From the NCBI RefSeq assembly GCF_007115105.1, contig NZ_SULJ01000001.1, positions 1-64,000 on the forward strand: a stretch of 64,000 nucleotides of DNA. Reading direction: 5' to 3'. Shown piece after piece: positions 42,554 to 50,711 of this stretch. Under the pieces are notes generated by a model. It was not told the origin of the DNA, searched no databases, and worked only from the letters and a program-made list of their open reading frames with translations. This DNA comes from Clostridium sp. HBUAS56010. GTDB taxonomy: Bacteria > Bacillota > Clostridia > Lachnospirales > Lachnospiraceae. A program made the translations under genes and the position numbers. Numbering within the stretch: position 1 is the stretch's first letter; the number at the start of each line of letters is the position of its first letter.

Positions 42554-44428
42554 ATGCTTGAATGTTTAAGAAAATTAAACTTACCAGACTATGTACATGA
42601 AATATTGGATCAATCAAAAGGAGTTATTATTCCCAAGACAAGAGCCGAACTTCTGGAGCTTGCAATGGGAAGTGCAGAGAATAACGAATACAATATCGAA
42701 TATGAGGTAAAAGGCAAGGGGAAAGTACTGGAAGCAGTTGCTACCAGATGCTCTAATGGAATTGTAGTTAACTATATGGAAGACTACATGAGAAGAAGAG
42801 ATCCGAACTGTACCATTATTGCTGATGATAAGCCTACCGATAAACCCAGATATACTGACGTTTATAAAAGCGATTTTGCATCCTTGAGAAAAGAGACATT
42901 TGACTGGTTAAAAGAACAGGAACTTATTTTCTTCCCATTTAAGTCCGGCGGAGTTGAATACGGATATGATTCCATACTGATCTCACCAGTGAATGCAGGA
43001 TTCTTTGCGGCAGCAATGGGTGATCTGCAGGGATTTGAGGATATAGATAATATTACGGAGTTTGATTTAAAGGCTATCGTTTATCTGGCGCCTCCTTTCC
43101 GTCATACCCATTTCAACGGAAAACAGGTTGTTATCCATAACCGTCTGGATGATGTGCATGAAGTATATTCTTATAATTTATATCCGGGCCCAAGTGCAAA
43201 AAAAGGTATTTACGGTGTTCTGTTAAATATCGGAGAAGCAGAAGGCTGGGTGACTGCCCATGCTTCGACAGTAAAAGTGATCACTCCTTATGATAATGAG
43301 ATCGTAATCATGCACGAAGGTGCGTCCGGCGGCGGAAAGAGTGAGATGCACGAAGACATTCACAGGGAGATGGACGGAAGAGCTGTAGTGGGAGTTAACA
43401 CAATTACAGGCGAGAAGAACTATCTTGTATTGAATGATTCCTGTGATCTGATTCCTGTTACAGATGATATGGCTTTATGCCACCCATCAATTCAGAACGA
43501 AAGCAAGAAACTGGTTGTAACGGATGCAGAATCCTCCTGGTTCCTTCGTCTTGATAATATTAAGAGCTACGGATCTTCCCCTCAGTATGAGAAGTTACTG
43601 ATTCAGCCGGAAGAGCCGCTGTTATACCTGAACATGAAAGCGGTTCCTGGTGCAACCAGCCTTCCATGGGAGCACATTATGGATTCCACTGGTAAGCCGT
43701 GTCCAAACCCGCGAGTAATTCTTCCAAGAAGAATGCTTGAGAAGGCAATTGACGGAGCTGTAGAAGTTGATGTAAGAAGTTTTGGTGTGCGTACACCAGC
43801 ATGTACCAGAGAGAATCCATCTTATGGTATTATGGGAATTCTTCATATTCTTCCTCCTGCACTTGCATGGTTATGGCGCCTGGTAGCTCCAAGAGGATAT
43901 AACAATCCCAGTATTATTGATTCCCTTGAGATGACCAGTGAAGGAGTGGGATCTTACTGGCCATTTGCAACAGGGAAAAAGGTAACTCAGGCAAACCTGC
44001 TTCTGGAGCAGATTGTGAATTCCAGCAATACCCGTTATGTTTTGATTCCGAATCAGCATATTGGAGCATATGAAGTTGGATTCATGCCTCAGTGGATTGC
44101 AAGAGAATATATTGCACGTCGCGGAAGTGCAAAGTTTAAACCAGAGCATCTGGTAGAATCACGTTGCTCATTATTAGGATTTGGTCTGGATTCATTAAAG
44201 ATTGACGGACAGTATATCGGAAGAAACTTCTTAAGACCGGAGACACAGCAGGAAGTAGGTCTGGAAGGATACGACGGCGGTGCTAAGATTCTTACTGATT
44301 TCTTTAGAAAAGAACTGGAACAGTATAATACTGAAGATTTAAATCCATTAGGAAGACAGATTATTGAGATGTTTAATCAGGGTGCGACTGTGGAAGACTA
44401 CATGAGCGTTATTCCTATGAGATACTAG
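42554..44428 (+). CDS. DUF4914 family protein with a P-loop (PEPCK-like)
   Basis: At 624 residues this matches the uncharacterised DUF4914 family of Clostridia. The centre carries MHEGASGGGKSEMHEDIHRE, a P-loop resembling that of PEP carboxykinase-type kinases, followed by VLNDSCDLIPVTDDMALCHP. No signal or membrane segment is present. ATG 42554 is preferred because GGAGG lies 7 nt before it; the in-frame ATG at 42542 contains that site. Substrate unknown. Confidence 0.8.
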   Translation: MLECLRKLNLPDYVHEILDQSKGVIIPKTRAELLELAMGSAENNEYNIEYEVKGKGKVLEAVATRCSNGIVVNYMEDYMRRRDPNCTIIADDKPTDKPRYTDVYKSDFASLRKETFDWLKEQELIFFPFKSGGVEYGYDSILISPVNAGFFAAAMGDLQGFEDIDNITEFDLKAIVYLAPPFRHTHFNGKQVVIHNRLDDVHEVYSYNLYPGPSAKKGIYGVLLNIGEAEGWVTAHASTVKVITPYDNEIVIMHEGASGGGKSEMHEDIHREMDGRAVVGVNTITGEKNYLVLNDSCDLIPVTDDMALCHPSIQNESKKLVVTDAESSWFLRLDNIKSYGSSPQYEKLLIQPEEPLLYLNMKAVPGATSLPWEHIMDSTGKPCPNPRVILPRRMLEKAIDGAVEVDVRSFGVRTPACTRENPSYGIMGILHILPPALAWLWRLVAPRGYNNPSIIDSLEMTSEGVGSYWPFATGKKVTQANLLLEQIVNSSNTRYVLIPNQHIGAYEVGFMPQWIAREYIARRGSAKFKPEHLVESRCSLLGFGLDSLKIDGQYIGRNFLRPETQQEVGLEGYDGGAKILTDFFRKELEQYNTEDLNPLGRQIIEMFNQGATVEDYMSVIPMRY

Positions 44429-44439
44429 TTTCAACTGAA

Positions 44440-44468
44440 GAACCTTCCCCTATAGGGAAGGCTTTTTC
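44440..44468 (+). terminator. intrinsic terminator
   Basis: ACCTTCCC-ctata-GGGAAGG, then CTTTTTC, closes the DUF4914 transcript. Confidence 0.8.
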
Positions 44469-44679
44469 AGTTTTTACCAGAGATCCGCCATATGAAATGG
44501 AAAATATGGGGAAAAGAAGCCATAAATTTAAGCATTATTTTTTGTTTGGGTTCATAATAGTTCCATAATGGAAGAATCCAGGGATGAAAAATCCGATCCG
44601 CTCATTGACATTGCCCTCATGGTCAATGGTTATAATGAAGAGGAAATTTTGAATACAGATGGAATAAGAGGTGGTTATG

Positions 44680-45045
44680 ATGGAAAATGAGAATCGGGAA
44701 CAGATTCGTATTGTTCAGGAAACAGTTGCAGGAAGAGAGATCACGCTGGCACATATTATCGGAGGGCCTTTGCCTATTGTATACCGGAAGCTGGGATTGA
44801 ATCCGGATGTGGATTACCGTTCCTCTGCAATCGGTATTATGAACATGACACCTCCGGAATCAGCAGTCATTGCTTCTGATATTGCAGTAAAAAGTGCAAA
44901 TATTTATCTTGGTTTTGCGGACAGGTTCAGCGGAACCCTGATTATAACAGGAGAGATTGCAGAAGTGAATGCAGCGATTACAGAAATCGTTGAGTATTTT
45001 CACAATACATTGGGATATGTTACTTGTCCCATTACAAAGCGGTGA
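44680..45045 (+). CDS. eutS: EutS/PduU-type microcompartment shell protein
   Basis: The 121-residue product is a circularly permuted BMC-domain shell protein: a short N-terminal arm that forms the beta-barrel plug (REQIRIVQETVAGREITLAH), then GIMNMTPPESAVIASDIAVKSANIYLGF and SGTLIITGEIAEVNAAI. These assemble as hexamers in shell facets. GTG 44671, ATG 44677 and ATG 44680 are in frame; spacing from AGAGGTGG favours the last. EutP follows in the same unit. Only EutS-type shell genes are visible here. Confidence 0.85.
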   Translation: MENENREQIRIVQETVAGREITLAHIIGGPLPIVYRKLGLNPDVDYRSSAIGIMNMTPPESAVIASDIAVKSANIYLGFADRFSGTLIITGEIAEVNAAITEIVEYFHNTLGYVTCPITKR

Positions 45046-45049
45046 TCCT

Positions 45050-45547
45050 ATGAAAAAATTGTTTTTATGCGGCAGAAGTGAAGCAGGCAAGACTTCTCTT
45101 ACCCAGGCACTAAAGGGGGAACCAGTGGTTTATCATAAGACTCAGTATGTGAACCACTGGGATATTACTATAGATACGCCAGGTGAATATACCGAGAATA
45201 AAAAACTGTCTCTTCAAGGGCTATGCTGCTTTTCTTATGAGTCAGATGTGATTGGATTGCTTTGCAGTGCCAATGAGCCTTTTAACCTGTTTTCTCCTGG
45301 GATATCTACCGCATGCAACCGGCCTGTTATTGGAATTATCACGAAGATTGATTGTCCGGATGCCAATGTGGCTATGGTTCGCCAGTGGTTAGAGGAAGCG
45401 GGCTGTGAAGCTATTTTTCCAGTCAGCAGTACAACGGGAGAAGGCATTGCAGATCTGCTCCATTACCTGAATGAAGAAAAGAAAGAGATTACATGGGATA
45501 AACTTATGGAAGCGCAGGAAAAAGGGGCAAGAGAGTGGGATTTGTAA
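45050..45547 (+). CDS. eutP: EutP/PduV-like small GTPase-fold protein
   Basis: This 165-residue Ras-like protein starts at ATG 45050, 2 bp after eutS. It has the P-loop GRSEAGKTSL, DTPGEY as G3, and TKID as G4. EutP/PduV proteins associate with microcompartments; PduV has been linked to their positioning and EutP to acetate kinase activity in some bacteria. A 5' extension from 44969 would be antisense to family logic and overlap eutS. Confidence 0.88.
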   Translation: MKKLFLCGRSEAGKTSLTQALKGEPVVYHKTQYVNHWDITIDTPGEYTENKKLSLQGLCCFSYESDVIGLLCSANEPFNLFSPGISTACNRPVIGIITKIDCPDANVAMVRQWLEEAGCEAIFPVSSTTGEGIADLLHYLNEEKKEITWDKLMEAQEKGAREWDL

Positions 45548-45579
45548 CGCGATAAATTTCAAGATGAGAGAGTGGTAAT

Positions 45580-46011
45580 ATGATAGAGAAGAAAGAAAAC
45601 CCGGCAGAAACCCATGACTTTTTTTCCAACCCTCAGGATTGGTCAAAAGACGGAAGAAGACGGGTTGTTAATGTCTCCGTAGCAGGAAGGGAGATTACTC
45701 TGGCACATGTCATTGGTCTTTCTGACCCGGCTGTCTATAAGAATCTGAGTCTGGATATTGGTACGAATAAAGACGTTGATTTCACAGGAATGTCTATTGG
45801 CACCATTAATATGACACCTCCGGAATCTGTGGTTATTGCCGCTGATATTGCAGTAAAAAGCGGTGATGTGGTCATTGGTTTTCTGGATCGGTTTATGGGA
45901 ACCCTGATTTTAACTGGCCCCAGAATCGAAGTAAAGACAGCAACGGAAGAGATTGTGAAATATTTCCGGGAAGAATTAAAGTATAAAACATGCCCAGTTA
46001 CGGAACGGTAG
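45580..46011 (+). CDS. second EutS/PduU-type shell protein
   Basis: A 143-residue paralogue of the shell protein two genes upstream, sharing VAGREITLAHVIGL, INMTPPESVVIAADIAVKSGDVVIGF and GTLILTGPRIEVKTA. It has an N-terminal extension (IEKKENPAETHDFFSNPQDW) that could serve as a cargo or recruitment tag. Two permuted shell genes around one EutP is unusual. Confidence 0.85.
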   Translation: MIEKKENPAETHDFFSNPQDWSKDGRRRVVNVSVAGREITLAHVIGLSDPAVYKNLSLDIGTNKDVDFTGMSIGTINMTPPESVVIAADIAVKSGDVVIGFLDRFMGTLILTGPRIEVKTATEEIVKYFREELKYKTCPVTER

Positions 46012-46064
46012 AACCTAAGAACAATTTCGCTTGTTCTGTAATTAAATGAAAGGGAGGCTGACAG

Positions 46065-46739
46065 ATGAGGCTGACAGAGCGAAATCAAAAAGAAACAGGG
46101 CGGGAATATGCACTCCGAATGCTGAAAGATAACATTATCAGCCTTGATTTGATTCCAGGAACCATGATAAGCGAAAATGAACTGTCTGCGGAGCTGAATT
46201 TATCAAGGACCCCTGTCAGAGAGGCTTTGATTGAGCTTTCTAAAGTTAAAATTGTGGAGATTTATCCTCAAAAGGGCAGTGCAGTGGCTTTTGTTGATTA
46301 TGAGCTGGTGGAAGAAGCCCGTTTTATGCGGGAGGTTCTGGAAAATGCGGTCGTAGAACTTGCATGCAAGATGGCATCCCGGCAGGATATTGAACGGTTA
46401 AGAGAGAATGTAAGACTCCAGGAGTTTTATATGGAAAACCGTTCTCCTGAGAGATTGCTGGAGCTCGATAATGAATTTCACAAAATGCTCTTTCATATCA
46501 CCAGCAAAGATCAGGTATATCATTTGATGGACAGCATAACCATTCATTTTGACAGAATACGAAGTATGTCGCTGTCTGCGGTTAAAGAATTGAAAACAAT
46601 TTCTGATCATAAAGAGATTGTGGAAGCGATCTCTTCAAAGGATGGAGCAGCGGCACAGATGCTGATGGAAAAACATTTATCCAGATATAAGTTTGACGAG
46701 GAAGCCTTGCGCAAAAAATATCCCGGATATTTTAAATAA
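46065..46739 (+). CDS. GntR-family regulator, FadR-type
   Basis: A 224-residue regulator. The winged HTH (ELSAELNLSRTPVREALIELSKVKIVEIYPQKG) is followed by an FCD domain whose metal-binding residues appear in ELDNEFHKMLFHI and SDHKEIVEAI. The next operon's promoter carries a perfect 19-bp palindrome (46888-46906) that fits a FadR-type dimer, so it probably controls uxuA-uxuB in response to a hexuronate. Confidence 0.88.
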   Translation: MRLTERNQKETGREYALRMLKDNIISLDLIPGTMISENELSAELNLSRTPVREALIELSKVKIVEIYPQKGSAVAFVDYELVEEARFMREVLENAVVELACKMASRQDIERLRENVRLQEFYMENRSPERLLELDNEFHKMLFHITSKDQVYHLMDSITIHFDRIRSMSLSAVKELKTISDHKEIVEAISSKDGAAAQMLMEKHLSRYKFDEEALRKKYPGYFK

Positions 46740-46764
46740 TATTTCCCATAATAATAAGCAGATG

Positions 46765-46803
46765 CGGTAATGAGAAGAATATTCTTCTATTACCGTTTTT
46801 TTG
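46765..46803 (+). terminator. intrinsic terminator
   Basis: CGGTAAT-g-AGAAGAAT and ATTCTTCT-ATTACCG form a long stem followed by seven T residues, ending the gntR transcript. Confidence 0.88.
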
Positions 46804-46887
46804 TGTGCCTGATATTGGATTAATTCTTTCTTTGTGCGGTTTAATTGTAAAAATTATGACGATTTGTGAAAAAAAGATTGAAATACT

Positions 46888-46906
46888 AGTATACAAGTTG
46901 TATACT
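46888..46906 (+). promoter_or_regulatory. 19-bp palindromic operator upstream of uxuA
   Basis: AGTATACAAGTTGTATACT is a perfect inverted repeat centred on G 46897, 35 bp before uxuA. Its size suits a GntR dimer; the upstream regulator is the obvious candidate. It overlaps the expected core promoter, implying repression. Confidence 0.7.
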
Positions 46907-46940
46907 TATATCAGATCAAAAAAATTGGAGGAATAAGACC

Positions 46941-48023
46941 ATGAAAATGATTATGCGATGGTTTCCTTATGGAGACGACAGTGTAACATTAAGCCAGATC
47001 CGCCAGATCCCGGGAATCACAGGTGTTGCAACCTGTCTGCCTAAGATTCCAGTAGGAGAAGTCTGGCCGATGGAGGTTCTCGCTGCACTGAAAGAAGAGA
47101 TCAACCAGGCAGGACTTGAGATGGAAGTAATTGAGAGTGTCAATATTCATGAAGACATTAAAAAAGGGCTGCCCTCCAGAGACCGGTACATTGAGTCATA
47201 TCAAAAGACTCTGGAGAATCTGAGCAGGGTTGGAGTAAAATGTCTCTGCTATAATTTCATGCCTGTGATGGACTGGGCAAGAAGTGACCTTGCTTTGGTG
47301 AAAGAAGACGGGAGCAGCGTGATGGCTTACCGTCACGAAGAAGTTCTTAACATGAACCCGGAAAAGATGGCAAAAGCGATGGAAGGAAAGGCGAGGGGAT
47401 ATTCTCTTCCTGGCTGGGAGCCGGAGCGTCTTTCTGCCATGGCAGAAGATATTGAATTTTATCAGAGCATGACAAGGGAACAGTATTGGGATAATATGAA
47501 GTATTTTCTGGATGCAGTCATTCCTTATGCAGAAAAGTATGATATCAAAATGGCAATCCATCCGGATGATCCGCCCTGGCCTCTTTATGGGCTTCCAAAA
47601 GTAATAACAAATGCAGAAAATATAAGAACCTTCCTCTCTCTCAATGACAGTCCTTATAACGGACTGACCTTGTGCTCAGGAAGCCTGGGAAGCGATTTAA
47701 ACAATGACCTTCCAGCAATGATGCGTGAATTTGGAGGACAGAAACGGATTCATTTTGCCCATCTTCGGAATGTGCGTCATGTATCGGAAAAGGACTTTGA
47801 CGAAGCAGCTCATCTTTCTTCCTGCGGAGATCTGGACATGTATGAGATTGTAAAGGCTCTTTATGAGTCGGGATTTGAAGGCTACATCCGTCCGGATCAT
47901 GGCAGAATGATATGGGGAGAGCAGGCGCGTCCGGGTTATGGCCTTTATGACCGTGCCATCGGGGCAAATTACCTGTTAGGATTATGGGAAGCCGTGGAAA
48001 AGTCTCACAAAGGCGGAAGATAG
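46941..48023 (+). CDS. uxuA: mannonate dehydratase
   Basis: A 360-residue xylose-isomerase-like TIM barrel that dehydrates D-mannonate to 2-keto-3-deoxygluconate. Marks include MIMRWFPYGDDSVTL, CYNFMPVMDW, MAIHPDDPPWPLYGLPK with the metal-binding His, FAHLRNV and DHGRMIWGE. Followed by uxuB 12 bp on. The pair degrades glucuronate or galacturonate by the isomerase route. Confidence 0.95.
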   Translation: MKMIMRWFPYGDDSVTLSQIRQIPGITGVATCLPKIPVGEVWPMEVLAALKEEINQAGLEMEVIESVNIHEDIKKGLPSRDRYIESYQKTLENLSRVGVKCLCYNFMPVMDWARSDLALVKEDGSSVMAYRHEEVLNMNPEKMAKAMEGKARGYSLPGWEPERLSAMAEDIEFYQSMTREQYWDNMKYFLDAVIPYAEKYDIKMAIHPDDPPWPLYGLPKVITNAENIRTFLSLNDSPYNGLTLCSGSLGSDLNNDLPAMMREFGGQKRIHFAHLRNVRHVSEKDFDEAAHLSSCGDLDMYEIVKALYESGFEGYIRPDHGRMIWGEQARPGYGLYDRAIGANYLLGLWEAVEKSHKGGR

Positions 48024-48035
48024 GAGGAGATTACT

Positions 48036-49631
48036 ATGAAACTGAATCGGTCTTGTTTTGCCAATAAAGACTCTTTCCAGAAAATTTCCGTAAAATTACC
48101 GGAATTTGACTGGGAGGAAATGAGAAAGAATACAGAAGAATCTCCAAGATGGGTTCATTTTGGAGCAGGAAATATATTCAGAGGATTTATTGCCCAATTG
48201 CAGCAGCAGCTTTTGGAAAATGGAATGGAGCAAAGCGGTATCATTGCAGCGGATACCTTTGATTTTGATATTATTGATCAGATCTATCACCCTTATGATA
48301 ATATGACCATGATGGTTCGTTTAAAGCCAGATGGAACCATGGAAAAAGAGGTGATTGCAAGTGTTGCAAAAGCAGTGAAGGCGTCTGTGAAAGAGAAAGC
48401 AGATTTTGCATACCTTGTCAGAGCGTTTGAAAATCCTTCTCTTCAAATGGCAAGCTTTACGATTACAGAAAAAGGATATGCGCTTACGGATTTAAAAGGG
48501 GAATTATTTCCCGTTGTGAAAAAAGATATGGAAGAAGGTCCGGATCAGGCGGTTCATGCCATGGGAGTGGTTACTTCACTTCTTTTAAAGAGATATCTGG
48601 CAGGAGGACATCCTCTTGCCCTTGTCAGCATGGATAATTGCAGTCACAATGGTGAAAAGCTAAAGATAAGTGTGACTTCCATTGCCCAGGCTTGGGTAGA
48701 TGCCGGATTTGCAGAAGAAGGCTTTAAAGACTGGATTCAAAATGAGACAAAGGTTTCTTTTCCCTGGTCCATGATTGATAAAATCACACCAAGACCTGCA
48801 CCAGTGGTACAAAAAGCTCTGGAGGAGGCTGGAATAGAAGATATGGCTCCTGTCATTACCAGTAAAAACACCTATATTGCTCCTTTTGTAAATGCAGAAG
48901 TGCCTCAATATCTTGTAATTGAAGATCGTTTTCCGGCAGGTCGACCGGCTTTGGAGAAAGCTGGGGTCTACATGACTGACCGGGATACGGTAAATAAAAC
49001 AGAACGCATGAAGGTAACAACCTGCCTCAATCCTCTTCATACGGCTCTGGCTGTATATGGCTGCCTTCTGGGCTATGAAAGCATTGCAGCCGAGATGAAA
49101 GATGAGGACTTAAAGGCTCTCGTGGAACGAATCGGTTATGTGGAGGGAATTCCAGTTGTGACTGATCCTGAAATATTAAGTCCCATGGAATTTATAAAAG
49201 AGGTGATTGAATATCGTCTTCCTAATCCGTTTATTCCGGATACACCTCAAAGGATTGCTACGGATACCAGCCAGAAGATTGCCATCCGTTTTGGAGAAAC
49301 CATAAAAGCTTATTTAGAAGATGAAGCCTTAGATGTCCAGTCTCTGACCGGAATTCCTCTTGCTATCTCAGGCTGGCTCAGATATCTGAACGGTGAAGAT
49401 GACAAAGGGCAGCCAATGGAGATTAGCAGTGATCCTATGTTAGAGGATTTAAAAGAGCAGTTAAGAGGAGAAGATACGCTTTCTTCTATTTTGTCCAATC
49501 CAGTTCTCTTTGGCACTGATCTTGTGCAGGCAGGTCTTTCCGGCAAAATTGAAAAAATGTACAGGCAGATGCTTGCCGGTCCTGGCTCTGTTCGCAAAAC
49601 TTTGCAGGAATTAAGAACGGCTTCTCATTGA
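48036..49631 (+). CDS. uxuB: D-fructuronate reductase (mannitol dehydrogenase family)
   Basis: The 531-residue polyol-type dehydrogenase has the NAD-binding stretch WVHFGAGNIFRGFIAQLQQ, SMDNCSHNGEKL, and the catalytic region MIDKITPRP with PQYLVIEDRFPAGRP and KTERMKVTTCLNPLHTALAVYG. It reduces fructuronate to mannonate for UxuA. GAGGAG precedes the ATG. Confidence 0.92.
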   Translation: MKLNRSCFANKDSFQKISVKLPEFDWEEMRKNTEESPRWVHFGAGNIFRGFIAQLQQQLLENGMEQSGIIAADTFDFDIIDQIYHPYDNMTMMVRLKPDGTMEKEVIASVAKAVKASVKEKADFAYLVRAFENPSLQMASFTITEKGYALTDLKGELFPVVKKDMEEGPDQAVHAMGVVTSLLLKRYLAGGHPLALVSMDNCSHNGEKLKISVTSIAQAWVDAGFAEEGFKDWIQNETKVSFPWSMIDKITPRPAPVVQKALEEAGIEDMAPVITSKNTYIAPFVNAEVPQYLVIEDRFPAGRPALEKAGVYMTDRDTVNKTERMKVTTCLNPLHTALAVYGCLLGYESIAAEMKDEDLKALVERIGYVEGIPVVTDPEILSPMEFIKEVIEYRLPNPFIPDTPQRIATDTSQKIAIRFGETIKAYLEDEALDVQSLTGIPLAISGWLRYLNGEDDKGQPMEISSDPMLEDLKEQLRGEDTLSSILSNPVLFGTDLVQAGLSGKIEKMYRQMLAGPGSVRKTLQELRTASH

Positions 49632-49694
49632 ATTTCGTCCCTTTCTGTGCTAGAATAGAGCCATATTAGGTCATGTTCGAAAGGCAGAGGAATT

Positions 49695-50036
49695 ATGAAT
49701 ATACAGATCTTTGGAACCCGGAAATGCTTCGATACCAAAAAGGCAGAGCGCTACTTCAAGGAACGGGGTGTTAAGTACCAGTTTATTGATATGAAGGAGA
49801 AGGGGCTGAGTAACGGGGAATATCAGAGTGTGAAACAGGCAGCAGGCGGCAGAGATGCCCTGCTTGATGTCAAATGCCGGGATCAGGAGACTGTTTTATT
49901 GATCCGGTATCTTTCTGATGAGGATAAGGATGATAAGATTCTGGAAAACCAGCAGGTGCTGAAGACACCCATTGTGAGAAATGGAAAGTTGGCAACTGTA
50001 GGATATGAGCCTGATACTTGGAAGAATTGGAACTGA
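49695..50036 (+). CDS. ArsC/Spx-family thioredoxin-fold protein
   Basis: The 113 residues show the ArsC-like fold: IQIFGTRKCFDTKKAERYFKERGVKYQFIDM with one Cys at the active-site position, and the cis-Pro segment KTPIVRNGKLATVGYEPDTW. Lacking the CxxC of Spx and the Arg triad of true arsenate reductases, it is a YffB-like member with unknown substrate. It lies between uxuB and kdgF. Confidence 0.8.
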   Translation: MNIQIFGTRKCFDTKKAERYFKERGVKYQFIDMKEKGLSNGEYQSVKQAAGGRDALLDVKCRDQETVLLIRYLSDEDKDDKILENQQVLKTPIVRNGKLATVGYEPDTWKNWN

Positions 50037-50056
50037 TAACAGAGAGGGAGGTTACA

Positions 50057-50401
50057 ATGAAAAAGACAGAGAAAAATCAGAGATGGGTATTTAACAGGGA
50101 TATTGAAGGCGAACAGGCTTCCGAAGGTGTTGTAAGGAAGATTCTTGCTTACTGCGATGGGATGATGTGCGTGGAGAATTATTTTGAAAAAGATGCCATA
50201 GGAAAGCTTCATAATCACCCCCATACGCAGATCACTTATGTGGCAAGCGGAAAGTTTGAGTTTACCATAGGTGATGAAACAAAGGTAGTAGGAGCCGGTG
50301 ATACTCTTTTGAAGCAGGATGGAATTACCCACGGTTGTGTTTGTCTGGAAAAAGGAATTCTTGTGGATATATTTACGCCGATGAGAGAAGACTTTTTATA
50401 G
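50057..50401 (+). CDS. kdgF: KdgF-like cupin (unsaturated uronate ring opening)
   Basis: A 114-residue single cupin. It closely follows KdgF: GVVRKILAYCDGMMCVENYFEKDAIG, the metal site HNHPHTQITYVASGKFEF, and the ending CLEKGILVDIFTPMREDFL. KdgF linearises 4,5-unsaturated uronates from pectin and alginate, feeding the hexuronate route next door. The ATG at 50057 follows GAGGGAGG. Confidence 0.88.
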   Translation: MKKTEKNQRWVFNRDIEGEQASEGVVRKILAYCDGMMCVENYFEKDAIGKLHNHPHTQITYVASGKFEFTIGDETKVVGAGDTLLKQDGITHGCVCLEKGILVDIFTPMREDFL

Positions 50402-50483
50402 GAATAATTTGAATAAATATATTGATAAAAATGGTATAATGTGCTATAAATGAAGCACGTTGTGTGAAAAGGAGGTGTTTTGA

Positions 50484-50645
50484 ATGGCAAAGTATGTGTG
50501 TGAGCCATGCGGTTATGTATATGATCCTGAAGTAGGTGATCCGGATTCCGGAATTGCACCAGGTACTGCATTCGAAGATCTGCCAGAGGACTGGGTTTGT
50601 CCAGTTTGCGGTGTCGGCAAAGATATGTTCGTAGTTGAGGAATAA
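50484..50645 (+). CDS. rubredoxin
   Basis: A 53-residue rubredoxin of normal size. Fe is bound by two knuckles, [18 protein letters not shown] and [13 protein letters not shown]. The aromatic core (Tyr, Trp) and the pattern [15 protein letters not shown] are conserved. It is a one-electron carrier in oxygen or peroxide defence. AAAGGAGG precedes the ATG. It is short, so easy to overlook. Confidence 0.96.
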   Translation: MAKYVCEPCGYVYDPEVGDPDSGIAPGTAFEDLPEDWVCPVCGVGKDMFVVEE

Positions 50646-50651
50646 TAAATA

Positions 50652-50703
50652 AAACCTTCAGAAGCTGATGAATTATTAAGAAGCTTTGAAGGTTTTATTT
50701 TTT
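50652..50703. terminator. bidirectional terminator
   Basis: AAACCTTCAgAAGCT and AAGCTTtGAAGGTTT pair across a 14-nt loop with T runs on both strands. It serves the converging rubredoxin and subtilase genes. Confidence 0.8.
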
Positions 50704-50711
50704 ACCCGAAT

